This document shows, piece after piece, positions 29,241 through 43,093 of a DNA stretch of 64,000 bases. Numbering within the stretch: position 1 is the first letter of the stretch; each line of letters opens with the position of its first letter. Both the position numbers and the translations under genes were made by a program. The stretch is taken from assembly GCF_024868665.1 (NCBI RefSeq), contig NC_079897.1, positions 2,649,133 through 2,713,132 of the forward strand, given 5' to 3'. This DNA is from Triplophysa rosa. Lineage: Eukaryota; Chordata; Actinopteri; Cypriniformes; Nemacheilidae. The notes under the pieces were generated by a model, which saw only the letters and a program-made list of their open reading frames with translations, was not told the origin of the DNA and did not search any database.

Positions 29241-29610
29241 CAGAGCCGGCTCGGGGCAGGGAAGCTCGTTATTTCTGTTTGAGGACCTTTCAAACCATTT
29301 CAGAGCAAAAACTGAACATAAATTAGGCCGAAAACTGCATGCATGGACATATAATTTGTGTAAGTACAGCGCACACCCATTAGCGAGTGATTTCAAGCCC
29401 GACCGGGTCTGCTATAACTCAAAAACGAACTTTGTTCCACACCTGTGTTAGACAGTATTCAGCTCAGGCGAGGTTGTAAAGGACCCCATGGAGACATTGA
29501 ACAGCACAAAGGCCACATAACCTCATTTCCGAGCAGAAAACGCAACCTCCCGCCGTGAGTTCCAAGCAAGTGAAAAGTGAGCACAGCCGGTACACTTTTT
29601 CGTTTCGCAG

Positions 29611-29802
29611 GTTCCGTGGCGACCGCCTGCCGAGACCCGGGGACGCCCATGAACGGCAGCCGCAGCGGCGAAGGCAAGGAGCCGGGCGACACCGTGACCT
29701 TTACGTGCGATCCGGGCTACGACCTGCAGGGCGAGCCCCGAATCACCTGCATCCAAGTGGACAACAGGTTTTACTGGCAGCCCAGTCCCCCCACCTGCAT
29801 CG
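29611..29802 (+). CDS. csmd3: csmd3 exon: sushi domain (about sushi 8)
   Basis: A 192-base exon, phase 1 at both ends, after CGTTTCGCAG and before ATCG/GTGAGA. It encodes SSVATACRDPGTPMNGSR, PGDTVTFTCDPGYDLQG, RITCIQVDNRFYWQPSPPTC. It has four cysteines and the tryptophan, and NGS is a glycosylation site. SSVATACRDPG is a CSMD3-type signature. It is much GC-richer than the introns, which produces a 127-residue antisense frame that I regard as a shadow. Confidence 0.93.
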
Positions 29803-31452
<1,650 letters not shown>

Positions 31453-31872
31453 TAAGATCTTTACTTTGTCTAGTAATGGTAATACTATGGTATTGCTACA
31501 ATACAATTCGGTGGAATATTAATATGGTAATACATGGTAAATCTTTTTTTACCATTCTAGAAGTCAGAAATGATTATATTGAATTTTCAGCATACGGCTG
31601 AGCCTACCTGCTCTAGGACCCTGGGGAATCCCTGGGCGGAGTTACGTAGGAGGAAACTTATGAATGCGTTAAATATCGTGAAATTAAACAATAAAGAGCA
31701 AAAATACGATAGCAAAAATAGTTTTCAGATGCAGTGTACATTATTTACAGCAGTAATATGACATTAATCGATCTAACGGATTAATTACTCCACCACCTGT
31801 GACGTCATCACCCCTGTTTGGTTACTGACATTCGTTCAAACATCTTCCTTCTTGTTTAGCAGAACAACGAAA

Positions 31873-31951
31873 TGTACATGTTTGGGACAATGTGAGGGTG
31901 AGTAAATGATGACAGAATTTTCATTTTTGGGTGAACTATGACTTTAACTTC
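31873..31951. mobile_element. Half of a hairpin MITE
   Basis: Only the right part of the family seen at 16.5 kb: GTGAGGGTGAGTAAATGATG through TTTGGGTGAACTATGACTTT. The left part is missing. Confidence 0.65.
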
Positions 31952-33095
31952 CGGTAGACCTCCGCAAAGAATCAACTGTTGAGTAGTTTTAATTGAATTT
32001 AAAACAATTAATATATAATAAATGTTCGTATAAATTAAATGTAAAATAAATTGTTGTGTTATAACCAAACACATACCTATAACTTCGGACCAGGCGCGTG
32101 CGTCCAATGAAACCGTCTATTCCAGTGACCTTCACTTAGTTTTTTCACATATAATTGATATTTTTCCAACGAAACTACTTCGCTGTTTATTCTTCAAGAA
32201 GTAATAAAAGTTGATTCAAATCTATGTGTGTGTTTCACACACAGTTTGCTTTAGGCCAGAAACAAAAAAATAATAAGAAGAAGAATTTTAATTGAAAATG
32301 TGGATGATGATGTTATGGATGCAGAAGGTGTTTTTAAGAATTGCATTTCTAATGGGTTTTGGAATCAATGAATAGATCCAGACATATTAAATAAGTGTCA
32401 CGTTATTGACCCGTAACTGATTCTATCTTACCTTAGAAATTGGAATATGACATTAATATCAAATCGTGATCTGTGCACAGAAAGCTCAATTACCAGATTA
32501 CTTTGTGTCTGGAAATTTGCTTCCTTCACTTAAACAGAAAAAGTGTTGGAAATCGTGTCATTTCAAGTGATGTTGTGAATAAATGTCATGTCGTTGTAAT
32601 GTTTCTTCAGTTTCAGCACAGGTCACATGAGAACGGCCTCCTGCTCTCATTGCAGTTAATCATGAATTGCAGTATTTTCTCAATCTGTTTTTCTGAAGCA
32701 TGGATGGGATATTTACGTTCATTTCTCCTCCCACATCTGTGAATATTTCCTCTTCAAGCAGGTTTATTCTACTTGATAATATTACCCCCCACCTGAAACA
32801 TATAAAACTGCCTCTTCAAGCCATTTTCTACTTCAAATGAACCAAAAGGTCTTTTATGAAGATCACAGGCACTATTTGAACATTCTCTGCATGAAGCCTG
32901 TGACACATTTTTCATCTTTCCTGTTTTATAGCAATCTTTCTTTATAAGCATTTCTTTACGGATACTAGAAATGGATGGGTGGGAAAAATAGAAATGTACT
33001 GTCATGTCATTCCAAACCCGTGTGATTTATTTTCTGTTTCTGTGAAACAGAAGTAGTTTTCCATACGATGAAAGAATCTTCAGAAGACTGTAATG

Positions 33096-33099
33096 GTGT

Positions 33100-33167
<68 letters not shown>

Positions 33168-33216
33168 TCCTTCGTTCGTTCGTTCGTTCATTCGCTAATA
33201 GTTTCTTTCTTTCTTC

Positions 33217-33247
<31 letters not shown>

Positions 33248-33289
33248 TTTTCGATCTTTCTTTCTTTCTTTTTTCTTTTTTTCATTCAT

Positions 33290-33341
<52 letters not shown>

Positions 33342-33537
33342 TCGTTCTTTCGTTCATTCGCTAATAGTTTCTTTCTTTCTTTCTTTCTTTCTTTCTGTTT
33401 TTCTTTCTTTTTTCTTCCTTTCATTCGTTCGTTCGTTCACTCGTCCATTCGTTCGTTCTTTCGTTCTTTCATTTGTTAATTTTCTTTCCTTCTTTTTTCT
33501 TTCTTTCGTTCGTTCGTTCGTCCGTTCGCTAATAGTT

Positions 33538-33580
<43 letters not shown>

Positions 33581-33673
33581 GTTTTTCTTTCTTTTTTTCT
33601 TCCTTCCTTTGTTCATTTTCTTTCTTTCTTTCTTTCTTTTTTCGTTCTTTCTTTCTTTCTTTCTTTCTTTCGT

Positions 33674-33705
<32 letters not shown>

Positions 33706-33912
33706 TCCTTCGTTTATTTGTTCGTTCGTTCGTTCATTCGCTAATAGTTTCTTTCTTTCTTTCTGTTTTTCTTTCTTTTTTTCTTCCTTCCTTTCTTTCT
33801 TTCTTTTCTATTCTGTGGAGAAAATTGTTCTGTTTTTGTGTGTTTTGAATTAAATCTTGTTTTTTGCACTCATTTATTTATTTGTTTGCTTATTTACAGT
33901 ATTTCTTATTTT

Positions 33913-33976
<64 letters not shown>

Positions 33977-34140
33977 TTGTTTGTTCATTCGTTCGCTCGC
34001 TCATTCGTTTCTTTCTTTCGTTCATTCGTTCGTTCATTCGTTCGTTCGCTCATTCTTTTCTATTCTGTGGAGAAAATTGTTCTGTTTTTGTGTGTTTTGA
34101 ATTAAATCTTGTTTTCTTGCACTCATTTATTTTTTTGCTT
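33096..34140. repeat. Compound CTTT/CGTT microsatellite with higher-order repetition
   Basis: Long CTTT runs alternate with CGTT runs. CGCTAATAG recurs at 33193, 33359, 33527 and 33739. A non-microsatellite spacer (TTCTATTCTGTGGAGAAAAT and on) occurs twice, at 33803-33879 and 34055-34132, 252 bp apart. The plus strand is almost purely pyrimidine. The 'SFFLSFF' and 'KERKKERK' open frames here are artefacts. Confidence 0.95.
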
Positions 34141-34283
34141 ATTTAATTCTTATTTTTCTAAATATATACCTATAACTATATGTACAGTATATATTTAACT
34201 CTTTTAAATAAATAGGTTTCTAAATCTCCCAAAAATCTCTCTGTTTCATTTCTCTGACATTTCGTGTCTTTATCTCATCTCAG

Positions 34284-34471
34284 TTTCAGCATCGAACCCA
34301 ATTATGACTTCCTGTATATCTACGATGGATCGCACAGCAACAGTCATCTGATCGGCACATTTCAAGACAGCAAGTTGCCTGAGAAGGTGGAGAGCGGTTC
34401 TAACATCATGCACATCGCCTTCCGCAGCGACGGCTCCGTCAGCTACACCGGCTTCCATCTGGAATACAAAG
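34284..34471 (+). CDS. csmd3: csmd3 exon: second part of CUB (about CUB 9)
   Basis: A 188-base exon entering in phase 2 after TCATCTCAG and leaving in phase 1 at AAAG/GTACTT. It encodes SFSIEPNYDFLYIYDG, DSKLPEKVESGSNIMHIAF and ends SYTGFHLEYK. I chose the first of two AG acceptors (34283, not 34289) because it keeps SFSIEPNYDFL, the form recalled for CSMD3. It completes a 109-residue CUB. Confidence 0.92.
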
Positions 34472-35167
34472 GTACTTGTTTCTTTGTTTCAGGTGGAGAG
34501 GTTCAGACCGGTTAAAGATCTGGGCAGGCAACCAAAATGTTTTTGGTTTGACTCCACAAGAGGCAATTCTGGAACTAGAGCTTTATTCTTTAACTGTGTG
34601 CCCTAGAGCAAAGCATTTAACCCTGAATGACTCTATGGGCATTGGCCATTTAACTTTTTAAGAATAGTTCAGCCAGAAATGCAAATTGTGCACGCATTTA
34701 TTCAGACTCAAAGTTGTATAACTTTCTTCTGTACTACACAAAAATTCAGTTTCAGGTAATTATTCGTTTTCTTTTCCATACAATGAATGTGAATGGGGAC
34801 TGGAGGCGTCGCACCTTATAAAAGCAGCGTAAAGCATCGAAACAGTTATCCAATGGATATGTGTGAATTTATTTGTCATCGTTCTCAAAAAATCGAAAGC
34901 AACCAGTCCCCATTCACTTTCATTACATGGAAAAGCACCATAATTTTATTTGATTCTGAAATATTACAAATTTGTTCTTCTCTTTTTCTGTTTCACTGTG
35001 GAGAAATTCATATGGCTGTCACAGTAATGTCATTTCTGCGTTTTCATTTTTCTTTCAAATTGATACTTCAAGCGAGCAACTCATCGATTGCCGTTTATCC
35101 CTTTAAATCCTTTCATCTTCAACATCTTTGTCACATGCCACACGTCTGGTGCTTCTCTCCCGTACAG
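34472..35167. other. Intron, 696 bp, mostly a degenerate MITE
   Basis: 34658-34996 is a decayed hairpin MITE, listed separately; 35090-35105 has a stray TATCCCTTTAAATCC end. Nothing else is recognised. Confidence 0.6.
34658..34996. mobile_element. Degenerate hairpin MITE
   Basis: AAGAATAGTTCAGCCAGAAA at the left. The inner arms 34773-34803 (TTCCATACAATGAATGTGAA and on) and 34903-34933 are imperfect inverted copies. Same superfamily as the 16.5-kb MITE but with a different centre. Confidence 0.6.
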
Positions 35168-35362
35168 CTAAACTGCGCGAGGCTTGTTTCGACCCCGGCA
35201 GCGTGATGAATGGCACACGGCTGGGCGGCGACTATAAGCTGGGCTCCACCGTGACCTTCCACTGTGATCCAGGCTACGAGCTCCAGGGTTATTCCAGTCT
35301 CACCTGCGTGATGGGCGCCACAAACAGACCCGAATGGAACCGAGCTCTGCCCAGCTGTCAAG
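35168..35362 (+). CDS. csmd3: csmd3 exon: sushi domain (about sushi 9)
   Basis: A 195-base exon, phase 1 at both ends, after CCCGTACAG and before CAAG/GTGCTT, a weak donor. It encodes AKLREACFDPGSVMNGTRLG, LGSTVTFHCDPGYELQG, LTCVMGATNRPEWNRALPSC. Four cysteines, C-x-PGY and tryptophan are in place; NGT is a glycosylation site. AKLRE.CFDPG is the CSMD3-type start. Confidence 0.93.
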
Positions 35363-36379
35363 GTGCTTTTAACGCCCTATTTGTTTTGTGCTGGAATACA
35401 GAACATGTACAACCCCGCCTGTACGACCCAAATACCAGCGTGACGCACTATTTTTGGACCCGATGTGAGATGAAAGTTTTAAACGGCCTGGTTATAATAG
35501 TTTTGCTTGGGAATGAAAGTTACATTTTAGGTGACTTTAAAGCAGCGTAAGTGTAGTTTCGTTTTAGGATGACATTGTTCTTTCTTCAAATATAAATGCG
35601 AAGAGGCGCTTGTATGTACACAAGTGGATGCTACACAAAGACATGACAAAGTAGTTTTTGTACAGCAGCGCACGAGACAGCCTGAATCGGTTTTACACAT
35701 ATTTAGACCCAAGGCTTCTCTATTGATTTTTTTCCGCCGTGTTGTACGCGTGGCCTTGCGAACCCTCTACGGCTGAGATTGAGTTTGGGATTCATCATGT
35801 GGAATGAGCCGGCGGTCCGCTGCGACAGAAGCGATGGTCTTTGGTTACAGCTACAGTGATTCAGTAATGACTCATTGTTCTTCGCTATTTCGCGAATGAT
35901 TCTCGCGGTGCCGCCGGTACAAAGCATCACTAACGTCTCCTAGGAGACAGCGGAAATAAAATGGAAAGACTTTTTATTCGGCGTGATTTGTGATGTTTCT
36001 CGCAATGCCCGGGAGAGGATGACTGAGGACTTTGGTCTTGCTTTAGTTTTGAAGCTCACGTTTCGTCAGCGAATCTATTCAGATCTCGGCGCTCTTAAAG
36101 GTGAAGTGTGGCGTGTGGTCAATGTTAAAACGGTCTCTTTTTTTTGGTTAAGTGCATTGAGATGGTTTTGAAGACCCATTGAAGTGCCTTGAAATGTGTA
36201 ACTTTGTTTGGTGCCGTGAGGTAAGCACCCCTGAAATAGAAAGTTAGTTGAAGTGCAAAATGAAGTCATGAAAATCGTCGCTTCGTATTGGAGGTGCTTA
36301 GGGCTGTAAGTTTTGAATGTTTTAATTTTCTAAATGTGAGTTTCGTCAGTGTTTTAAAGCACACTCGTACTTTAGGATC

Positions 36380-36582
36380 CCTATAGTAGTTCACCCAGAA
36401 ATAAAAAAAATTCTCACCCTCTTCTCATTCCAAACAGTTTTGACTTCTGCAGAACACAAATGAAGAACGTTTCTCAAAATATCTTCTTTTGCGTTCCGCG
36501 GAAGAAAGGGTCATAAACGAGACATGAGGGTAAATAAATGATAACACTATTTTTTATTTTTGGTTGAACTACTGTATCCCTT
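36380..36582. mobile_element. Hairpin MITE, shortened
   Basis: TAGTAGTTCACCCAGAAAT on the left; AAATATCTTCTTTTGCGTTC and GTTGAACTACTGTATCCCTT on the right. One inner arm is deleted compared with the copy at 53.8 kb. Confidence 0.7.
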
Positions 36583-36806
36583 CATGGCTAACAAATTCAT
36601 TCTAAAAGACAAAAAACTTCTATTTTAATTTCATAGGGAATTAAGGCACATGCAGGTTTGTGGCATTTTTGTGTTCATCTGAGCGTTCCAACCATTGGCT
36701 CAACCGATGCCGAGAGCATGAGGTAAAGAGTTCGGCAGTATTTTCTCGACAGTATTTTTACACCACTAGTCTGAACTTTTTTCCATCTCGTGTCAGTTAG
36801 CTTGCT

Positions 36807-36810
<4 letters not shown>

Positions 36811-36853
<43 letters not shown>
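36811..36853. repeat. TC microsatellite
   Basis: An uninterrupted TC dinucleotide run of 43 bases. Confidence 0.95.
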
Positions 36854-36857
<4 letters not shown>

Positions 36858-37019
36858 TGTTCTAGAGGAAAAGACATCAGTCATAACACTCAACATTCGG
36901 GAGGGACTTCATACATTTCAGAACGTCCATTAATATTAAATACGTTTGTGTCGCAGTCCCACCCATGTGCTGTGACACCTGCGCACGACCTCACGAGGGC
37001 TTGACCGGTCTCCTGACAG

Positions 37020-37020
<1 letters not shown>

Positions 37021-37052
<32 letters not shown>

Positions 37053-37094
37053 GCACACACACGCACACGCACACACACACACACACACACACAC
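37021..37094. repeat. TC/AC microsatellite
   Basis: A short TC run followed by a long AC run with a few CG interruptions. Confidence 0.95.
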
Positions 37095-37784
37095 CTGTTA
37101 AAGCAGCCTGTGGCGTGTAAACAGATGCACTCTACATTACCTTTGGGAAATGCCTGTCACACACTGTATACAGTATGTGCATGTGTCCTGGCTGTTAATT
37201 GACCCTGTGCTAAGCTCCGCCCCTTTGGTTACCTTGCTCTGTTGAATGAGCTTTTCAGAATGTCCCTTCGGAATGAGTGGTGAAGAGTGCAATTTTCAGC
37301 CAGATGTGCTTGTGAAGTGGGAAAAACTGGATGGATGTTATTGGTACGTGGGCTGGAATGAAGTGTGATATTGCGCGGCATTTTTATCTTCCGTTTTCAT
37401 TTAAATATATGTAGAAATTGGAGAGTAACATGATTTAAACTATTGACACTTGTCACAGTCAAATTTGCAGAGACAATCCTCATGTGAAATATATATAGTA
37501 GGTGGTACCTGGAATGATTCATGTGATGAAAGGTGGCACTTGATCTGAAAAGTTTGGGAACTACTGACTTCAATAGTTTGGAAACAGGGCTAATACGGTT
37601 TACAGCATTATTTTAAACGTGTATCCTTTTTTTGCACTTATGCCCTGGGAATATCCACATTTAGTTAAAAACTATCCAAATTTTGTATTTTTGTTTGTTA
37701 GATTGTATTTTATTTTTTACTATATTATATTTTAATTCTATTATATGGTATTTAATTTTTTTTATATTTAATTTTTATTATTTT

Positions 37785-37812
37785 GTTATATATATATATA
37801 TATATATATATA
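37785..37812. repeat. TA microsatellite
   Basis: TA dinucleotide run in an AT-rich stretch. Confidence 0.9.
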
Positions 37813-39298
37813 CAGTATATTTTATTGAATACATTTAATTAAATTTTTATTATATTTTGTTATATTATTATTTTATATTTTATTTTTATTATGTACAAAA
37901 TATTATTTATTTATAATATTTATAATATTATCTTAGGGGGAAAGTCCATTCAAGTATAATGAGACAGTTGTGAACACATTTTCACCTTCTCAATGCGTGA
38001 TTTTTGTTCATTTTTAAGCATATGAAGCTATTCATGAAATGTGTTCGTTGAGCTGTCAGGTACAATATCGTTGTAAAAGTCAGTTTGACGTCATTTGACC
38101 GCAACTGACATAAAAATAAGTACATAAAATAATCCACAATTATATGTTTCAAACAGAGATGGTGATAGAGAGAGCAATCAGCTTTAAATCTTAAGACGGT
38201 AGGGCTTACTGAACTCTGGAGGTTTTTTTGTTGTTTAGAATTGAACGCTGACTTCATAGACGTGCTATTCAGAAAGTGCGAGAACGGACATACTTTCATT
38301 GACTAGCTGGGAGATATTCACATTTCCACAGAACAATATAAACACTTTTCTGTCAGCTGTTAATATGAATAATTATAACATTAGTCGCAGTGAATGATTT
38401 GACTCGAAGCTTGCAGGAACGCTTTTAAAGCTCGTATTGACCGCGTCACAGTCGTTTGTTTGCTAATTCTTGAAATGACTCTTTCAAAACAGAAATTTGT
38501 GGAATCAGCAGCGATAAAGCCGCGTACGGACCGGACCGCGGGGTTCCCATCGAATAATGCAAATGGAGCGGCGGGTTTCCCATGTGTGCAAGTAAAAGGC
38601 TGTAAATGTCACTCGAAAGAAAGATTTATACTTTTCAGAGTCGTGTGACAAGAAGAAAGCTTCTCTCCGCTCCATTAGATCCGACTACGTTTTTATCCCG
38701 TAATTGCCGCCGTAATATTTGCCCGTTTCTCTTGCGTTACGTTAAACTGTATCACTTAGTGTCGACATATAATGTAAATCGCTCCTTAACCAATGAAATC
38801 ACACGGAGGTCGTTGCTTACGGAGAGTGGGAGTTGTGTTTTAGAGCGTCAGATTGAATAGTATTATTGTCAGGGCTGTCATACCGCTGGAGACGGTTGAT
38901 GAATGACTGCGCGCGGTTATAACTCTAATGGTCTCGCCGGAGCTGTCATCAAGTTTCACATTATATAGATTTACACGTCCTGTTGCCTTTGGTTAAGTGT
39001 GGTTTAAGCACAGAACTCCACACAATATCTGTCCACAGGTTTATGAACCTTGAGTTAAAGGAGTCATTTCATCCACTTTCCCGTAAGTAAAAGCTTACAG
39101 AATGAAGAGTGTTTAGACAAGAAAAGCCTTTAGGCATATGAGCGGCCCGGAAGCCAAAAGCTTTTATTTCACATACGGTCTGTCCAACCTCACGGTGTCC
39201 TCTGCGTTGAGATCACATGACCAAAAAATGGAATATTTCAGAATTGGTTTTGCAATGCTTGGATGCATTCAGACTGAATTTATTTTGTGTTCCCGCAG

Positions 39299-39415
39299 CT
39301 CCATGTGGAAGCCGGTCGACGGGGTCGGAGGGTACCGTGCTGTCTCCGAATTACCCACGCAACTATACCGAGGGCCTGAGCTGCGTCTACGAGATCGCCG
39401 TGCCGGGAGAGTTTG
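39299..39415 (+). CDS. csmd3: csmd3 exon: CUB part 1 of 3 (about CUB 10)
   Basis: A 117-base exon, phase 1 at both ends, after GTTCCCGCAG and before TTTG/GTAAAC. It encodes APCGSRSTGSEGTVLSPNYP, then RNYTEGLSCVYEIAVPGEF. PCGSRSTGSEGTVLSPNYP is a strong CSMD3-type signature, since the other paralogues read PCGGQY here. NYT is a possible glycosylation site. Confidence 0.93.
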
Positions 39416-40228
39416 GTAAACGCACAGCTTTATTGATAACACTATATTTATATGTTGAGATATTATACAAAGCACGTATGTGCTGCTCAGGTAAACACAC
39501 AAAAAACATTTTCAGGCATTTTAGAAAGCGTCATTTACTGTGTTTGTGAGGTCACGGTAGTCGCAGATGAAATTTATTTGTTTTATGATTTTAAAAAAAA
39601 GTAAGTTAATAAATAAAATATGTCATTTTTTTATTTATTTGATTATGTTTTATTTATAAAAAAAAGTAAATTATCTGTGTCTATGTTATTTTATTTGATG
39701 TGTTACAAGGGAAAGATTGGTTTGTGTTGCTGAAAGAATCCCAGCGATTCTTAATGCCTTTCTCAAATGGAAATCCAGCTCTGTTTACAGACCAGGTCTT
39801 ACATTTTTACCAACATCAGGGAGGTCGTCATATCCCAGCAGGAGCCTGACTTCTGAGATGTTGTGGACTTTTTCAAAGTCTCCGGGGTGATTTAAGATCA
39901 CATTCTGAGCTCTCATCAGAGCGGCTTGTTTATCAGAGCTTCATATTTTATGCATGTATGCGCTGTATTTATTTAGTTCTGCTTGTAACACAAGCGGCGT
40001 CGACTTGGCAGCGCAGCACGATACCGAGCCATCCAGCAACAAATAAAGAAGTGTCTGCGGTGGCTTCGGAGACCTTACGTGAACCGTACAGTAGAACAGT
40101 TCAGAGTAGACAGTCTTAGGTTGTTTCTGTTGTTCACGAAGCGTGTCAATGCTCCACCACAAATGACACTTTATTGCGCTCTCGAGTGGCTGTTAAACTG
40201 TAGAAATGAGTCTGTCATTTCCATGAAT

Positions 40229-40325
40229 TTCTTCTGTAAGACACAAAAGAAGCAACACTAAACCCCATTGACTTCCATTGTTTGGACACAAAACCAAAGA
40301 GACATTTTCTTCTTTTGTTCATTAC
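40229..40325. mobile_element. Hairpin MITE fragment
   Basis: CCCCATTGACTTCCATTGTT and GGACACAAAACCAA are the centre of the family best seen at 53.8 kb. The ends are lost. Confidence 0.6.
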
Positions 40326-40669
40326 AGGTTTTAGGTTTGACACATTTTAATGGGACGTGACATGCATACGCTTCACTGCATTCTAAAGCATATATCACAC
40401 TTTTGTCTCCATAGAGGGTACATAGAAAATCTAGAAATTTCTTACTCAAGTACTTGAGTACTCAAATATTTTTACTTGAGTGAAAGTAAATAGTAATAGA
40501 TTTTTAGCGTACCTAAGTATGAAAGTATTTATGAAATCTAGTGATTTAAAAAGTGTGCTTTTATATATGCTACGTTATGATACTGTGATAAATGTTTTAT
40601 TTTTCCTCATAAATGTTTTATTTTTCTTCTTAAAATATCACATCACAAAAAAACACACTTCAAGCGTTA

Positions 40670-41050
40670 CTCAGATGTTGCTCTTTCATAGCTCAGAAGA
40701 TTTGATGGAGTTCTCATTTGTGTTTCATTCACGAATCAACTTAGTCTCAGAGGTTTCTGTATGGAGGAGTAAAATGAATGTAGATTGTAGAGGTCAAATA
40801 ATCTGGATATGAGTAAATTTGATGAGAAATGTTTGAGCTCATATTGAGATCTTCAATAATATTGACGTTTGATTGCAGACTTGACAAATCTGAGCTCAGT
40901 TTGACACATTGTTGACATCTCTTCTGAAACTAATGGAGACATTGTGACATTTCTGACTTTTTAGGAGAAATATCTGAGACGCAGAGACTTAAGATTCCAT
41001 ATGCTTTCCATTTAATGTCATCGACGTCTAGGAGAAGTAACCGAGAGAAT
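40670..41050. mobile_element. Dispersed repeat, uninterrupted copy
   Basis: Inverse homologue of 25800-26600. It reads TTGACACATTGTTGACATCT across the point (about 40911) where the other copy carries the 368-bp MITE. Confidence 0.7.
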
Positions 41051-42410
41051 AAAGAGGTCTCAACTGTTGACCTTCATGTTGTTTTGAATCTTTCTTAGTT
41101 GCTGTTTTCCAAGTATAAAAGCACCTGGAATGAGTCGGATGCTACCGTATATTTCAACACTTCTGAAGTCGTACGATAGCTTAGTGTGAAGAATATTCAA
41201 GCCGTTATTCGCTAAAAATAGTAAATCGTGTCAAGCCCTACTGGTATAGCATGACATAAAATATAGCAAGCAATATAGATCCCCATCCACTTTCATCGTA
41301 TAAAAAAGAGCTGCTCAGATTTTCTGCCTCCTTTTGAGTTTCAGGGTAGATGTTATATTGCATTTGGAGCCATATGGGGATAACAAACTGTATTTATTTG
41401 ACCTTTTCTTGTAATGACTAAAAGTTACAAGCCTGAAAGCAAACTCATCAACACAAGTCTCATTAAAGCTCTGTATGAACGGTGTCCTCTCTGAGATCGA
41501 TAAGAGGTCGGCTAGTCGACGGCAGGATAGTTGAGCGTACAAACAGAGCTGTCAGAAGAATTTATCTTGCGTTTAATCTCATCAATTATACACTAGCGTA
41601 TGAACGGAATAATAAGGCAATTCTCTGCTTTTTGGCCAGCCTTTAATGTTTAATTATTCCGTCACAAATAATAAATCACCACATTTTTAAACAGCATCTG
41701 GAAAGCCGCATTACTCACAGCTGCCAAACAAGCGCCGTAGGCTCCGGCTTGCGCGTTTATAGAAAGTCGTCGACCAACCGTACGCTGTGCATCTGGGAGG
41801 GACGGCGGAGAATCTGTTGCTGTTGCGCCGAAGTCCCTCAGCCGTATGTAAAATGTCGCCGGTGTTAGTACATTAGAGGCTTTATTAGATTGACGTAAAC
41901 GGCGGCAGACAGCCTCGTGTTTCATGCGGCGTTCCAGTAGCGCTGTGTCTTTTTATGCCAATCGCAATGTCCTAAAGTAATCTTAGCTGACGCTTCAATA
42001 GCTGTTTTGCCAACGCTAATCCCGAACTGCTTCCTGACGGCACTCCAATTGATAAATTCACGCTCCCTTAAACTGGTGGCAGATGTTCGGGAGAGGGTGA
42101 TGGTGAAAATCCCGCCTCGAGGACAAGACGCTGGGTACGGGGGCCGTGCGCTTGTGTATCACATCCACACTTTACTGCGGATTCCGCGAATCTGCTCTTT
42201 GCTTATTTTCTCTCTTTGAGAGTTCGTATGACACATTAGGCCGCGATTATTCCACCTTTCACTCTTCTGCTCGAGCCGAACGGCACGTGAACGGCACGTG
42301 AAAGTGTGGGTTGTCGAGTTACAAGCCGCTAATAATTTAAAGCATTAATGTTATTTATAGTCGAGTAACTCATCTGAAGTAAACAGACTGCTTAAAGAAA
42401 TGCTTTGATT

Positions 42411-43093
42411 TAAAGGGACAGTTCATCCCAAAATAAAATTCTGTCATTTTTTCGCATTCATGTCATTCCTAACCTGACTTTATCAAAGATATTTTGAGAA
42501 ATGGCGCGTTGGTTTTGTGTCCGTAAGATGGAGGTCAATGGAGTCAATGTTGTTCGGTTACCAACCAGGGTGTCCGCGGATCCTTAAAATGTCTTAAAAA
42601 GTCTTAAATTCCATAATGTCAAAATAAGGCCTTAATTAGCATTAAAATGTCTTAAATCCACATTTCCAAGGTCTTAGAAATGCAGTCGAACCGACACCGT
42701 AAAGAAGATTTTATTTTCGTTTTAAAATCATGTACGTCTATTTGTCACGCAGAACAAAATAGGCGGAACCAACTAACAAATATCACGTTCGCGGGGTGTT
42801 CGTTAGGTGAGTGGACTGGACATTAGCACATGGAGAAAAGTTGGAGCTTTAGCCGTGGGGAAGTGCAAATTTGTTGCTATGAAATTGGTCTTAAATTTCA
42901 TTCTGCACGGTATTAAAAAGGTCTTTAAAAGTCTTAAATCTAACTCTCAGAAACCTGCAGATACCCTGAGATGTTCTTCAAAATATCTTCTTTTGTGTTC
43001 TGCCGAAGAAATAAAGTCACACAGGTTGGAAATGACAAGAGGGTAAATAAACGATGACAGAATTTTCATATTTAGGTGAACTGTCCCTTTAAG
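42411..43093. mobile_element. Hairpin MITE interrupted by another element
   Basis: TTAAAGGGACAGTTCATCCC at the left and GGTGAACTGTCCCTTTAA at the right. The middle of the hairpin is replaced from 42566 to 42968 by the nested element. Confidence 0.8.
42566..42968. mobile_element. Nested GGGTGTCCGC / TCTTAAA element
   Basis: Begins CAGGGTGTCCGCGG and ends CTGCAGATACCCTG. Inside, AAAATGTCTTAAAAAGTCTT-like words repeat and then recur (GGTCTTTAAAAGTCTTAAAT) near the right end. A familiar fish repeat; the class is uncertain. Confidence 0.75.

Larger units (their letters stand above)
26890..29610. other. Intron, 2.7 kb, mostly one large inverted-repeat element
   Basis: 27626-29176 is a composite element with a hAT element nested in its left arm. 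A SINE tail lies at 29191-29240. About 27295-27560 is A-rich. A stray GGCTGAACTATCCCTTTAA end at 27611-27629 belongs to the MITE family seen at 16.5 kb. Confidence 0.65.
35363..39298. other. Intron, 3.9 kb
   Basis: Holds a short MITE (36380-36582), TC (36811-36853), TC/AC (37021-37094) and TA (37785-37812) microsatellites. About 37620-37930 is extremely AT-rich. Stretches at 35.6-36.3 and 38.4-39.0 kb are closer to even base composition and unrecognised. Confidence 0.6.

Noticed and set aside
33007..34146. Several open frames of S/F/L or K/E/R repeats on both strands
   Set aside because: They are translations of the CTTT microsatellite; no start context, splice logic or domain supports them.
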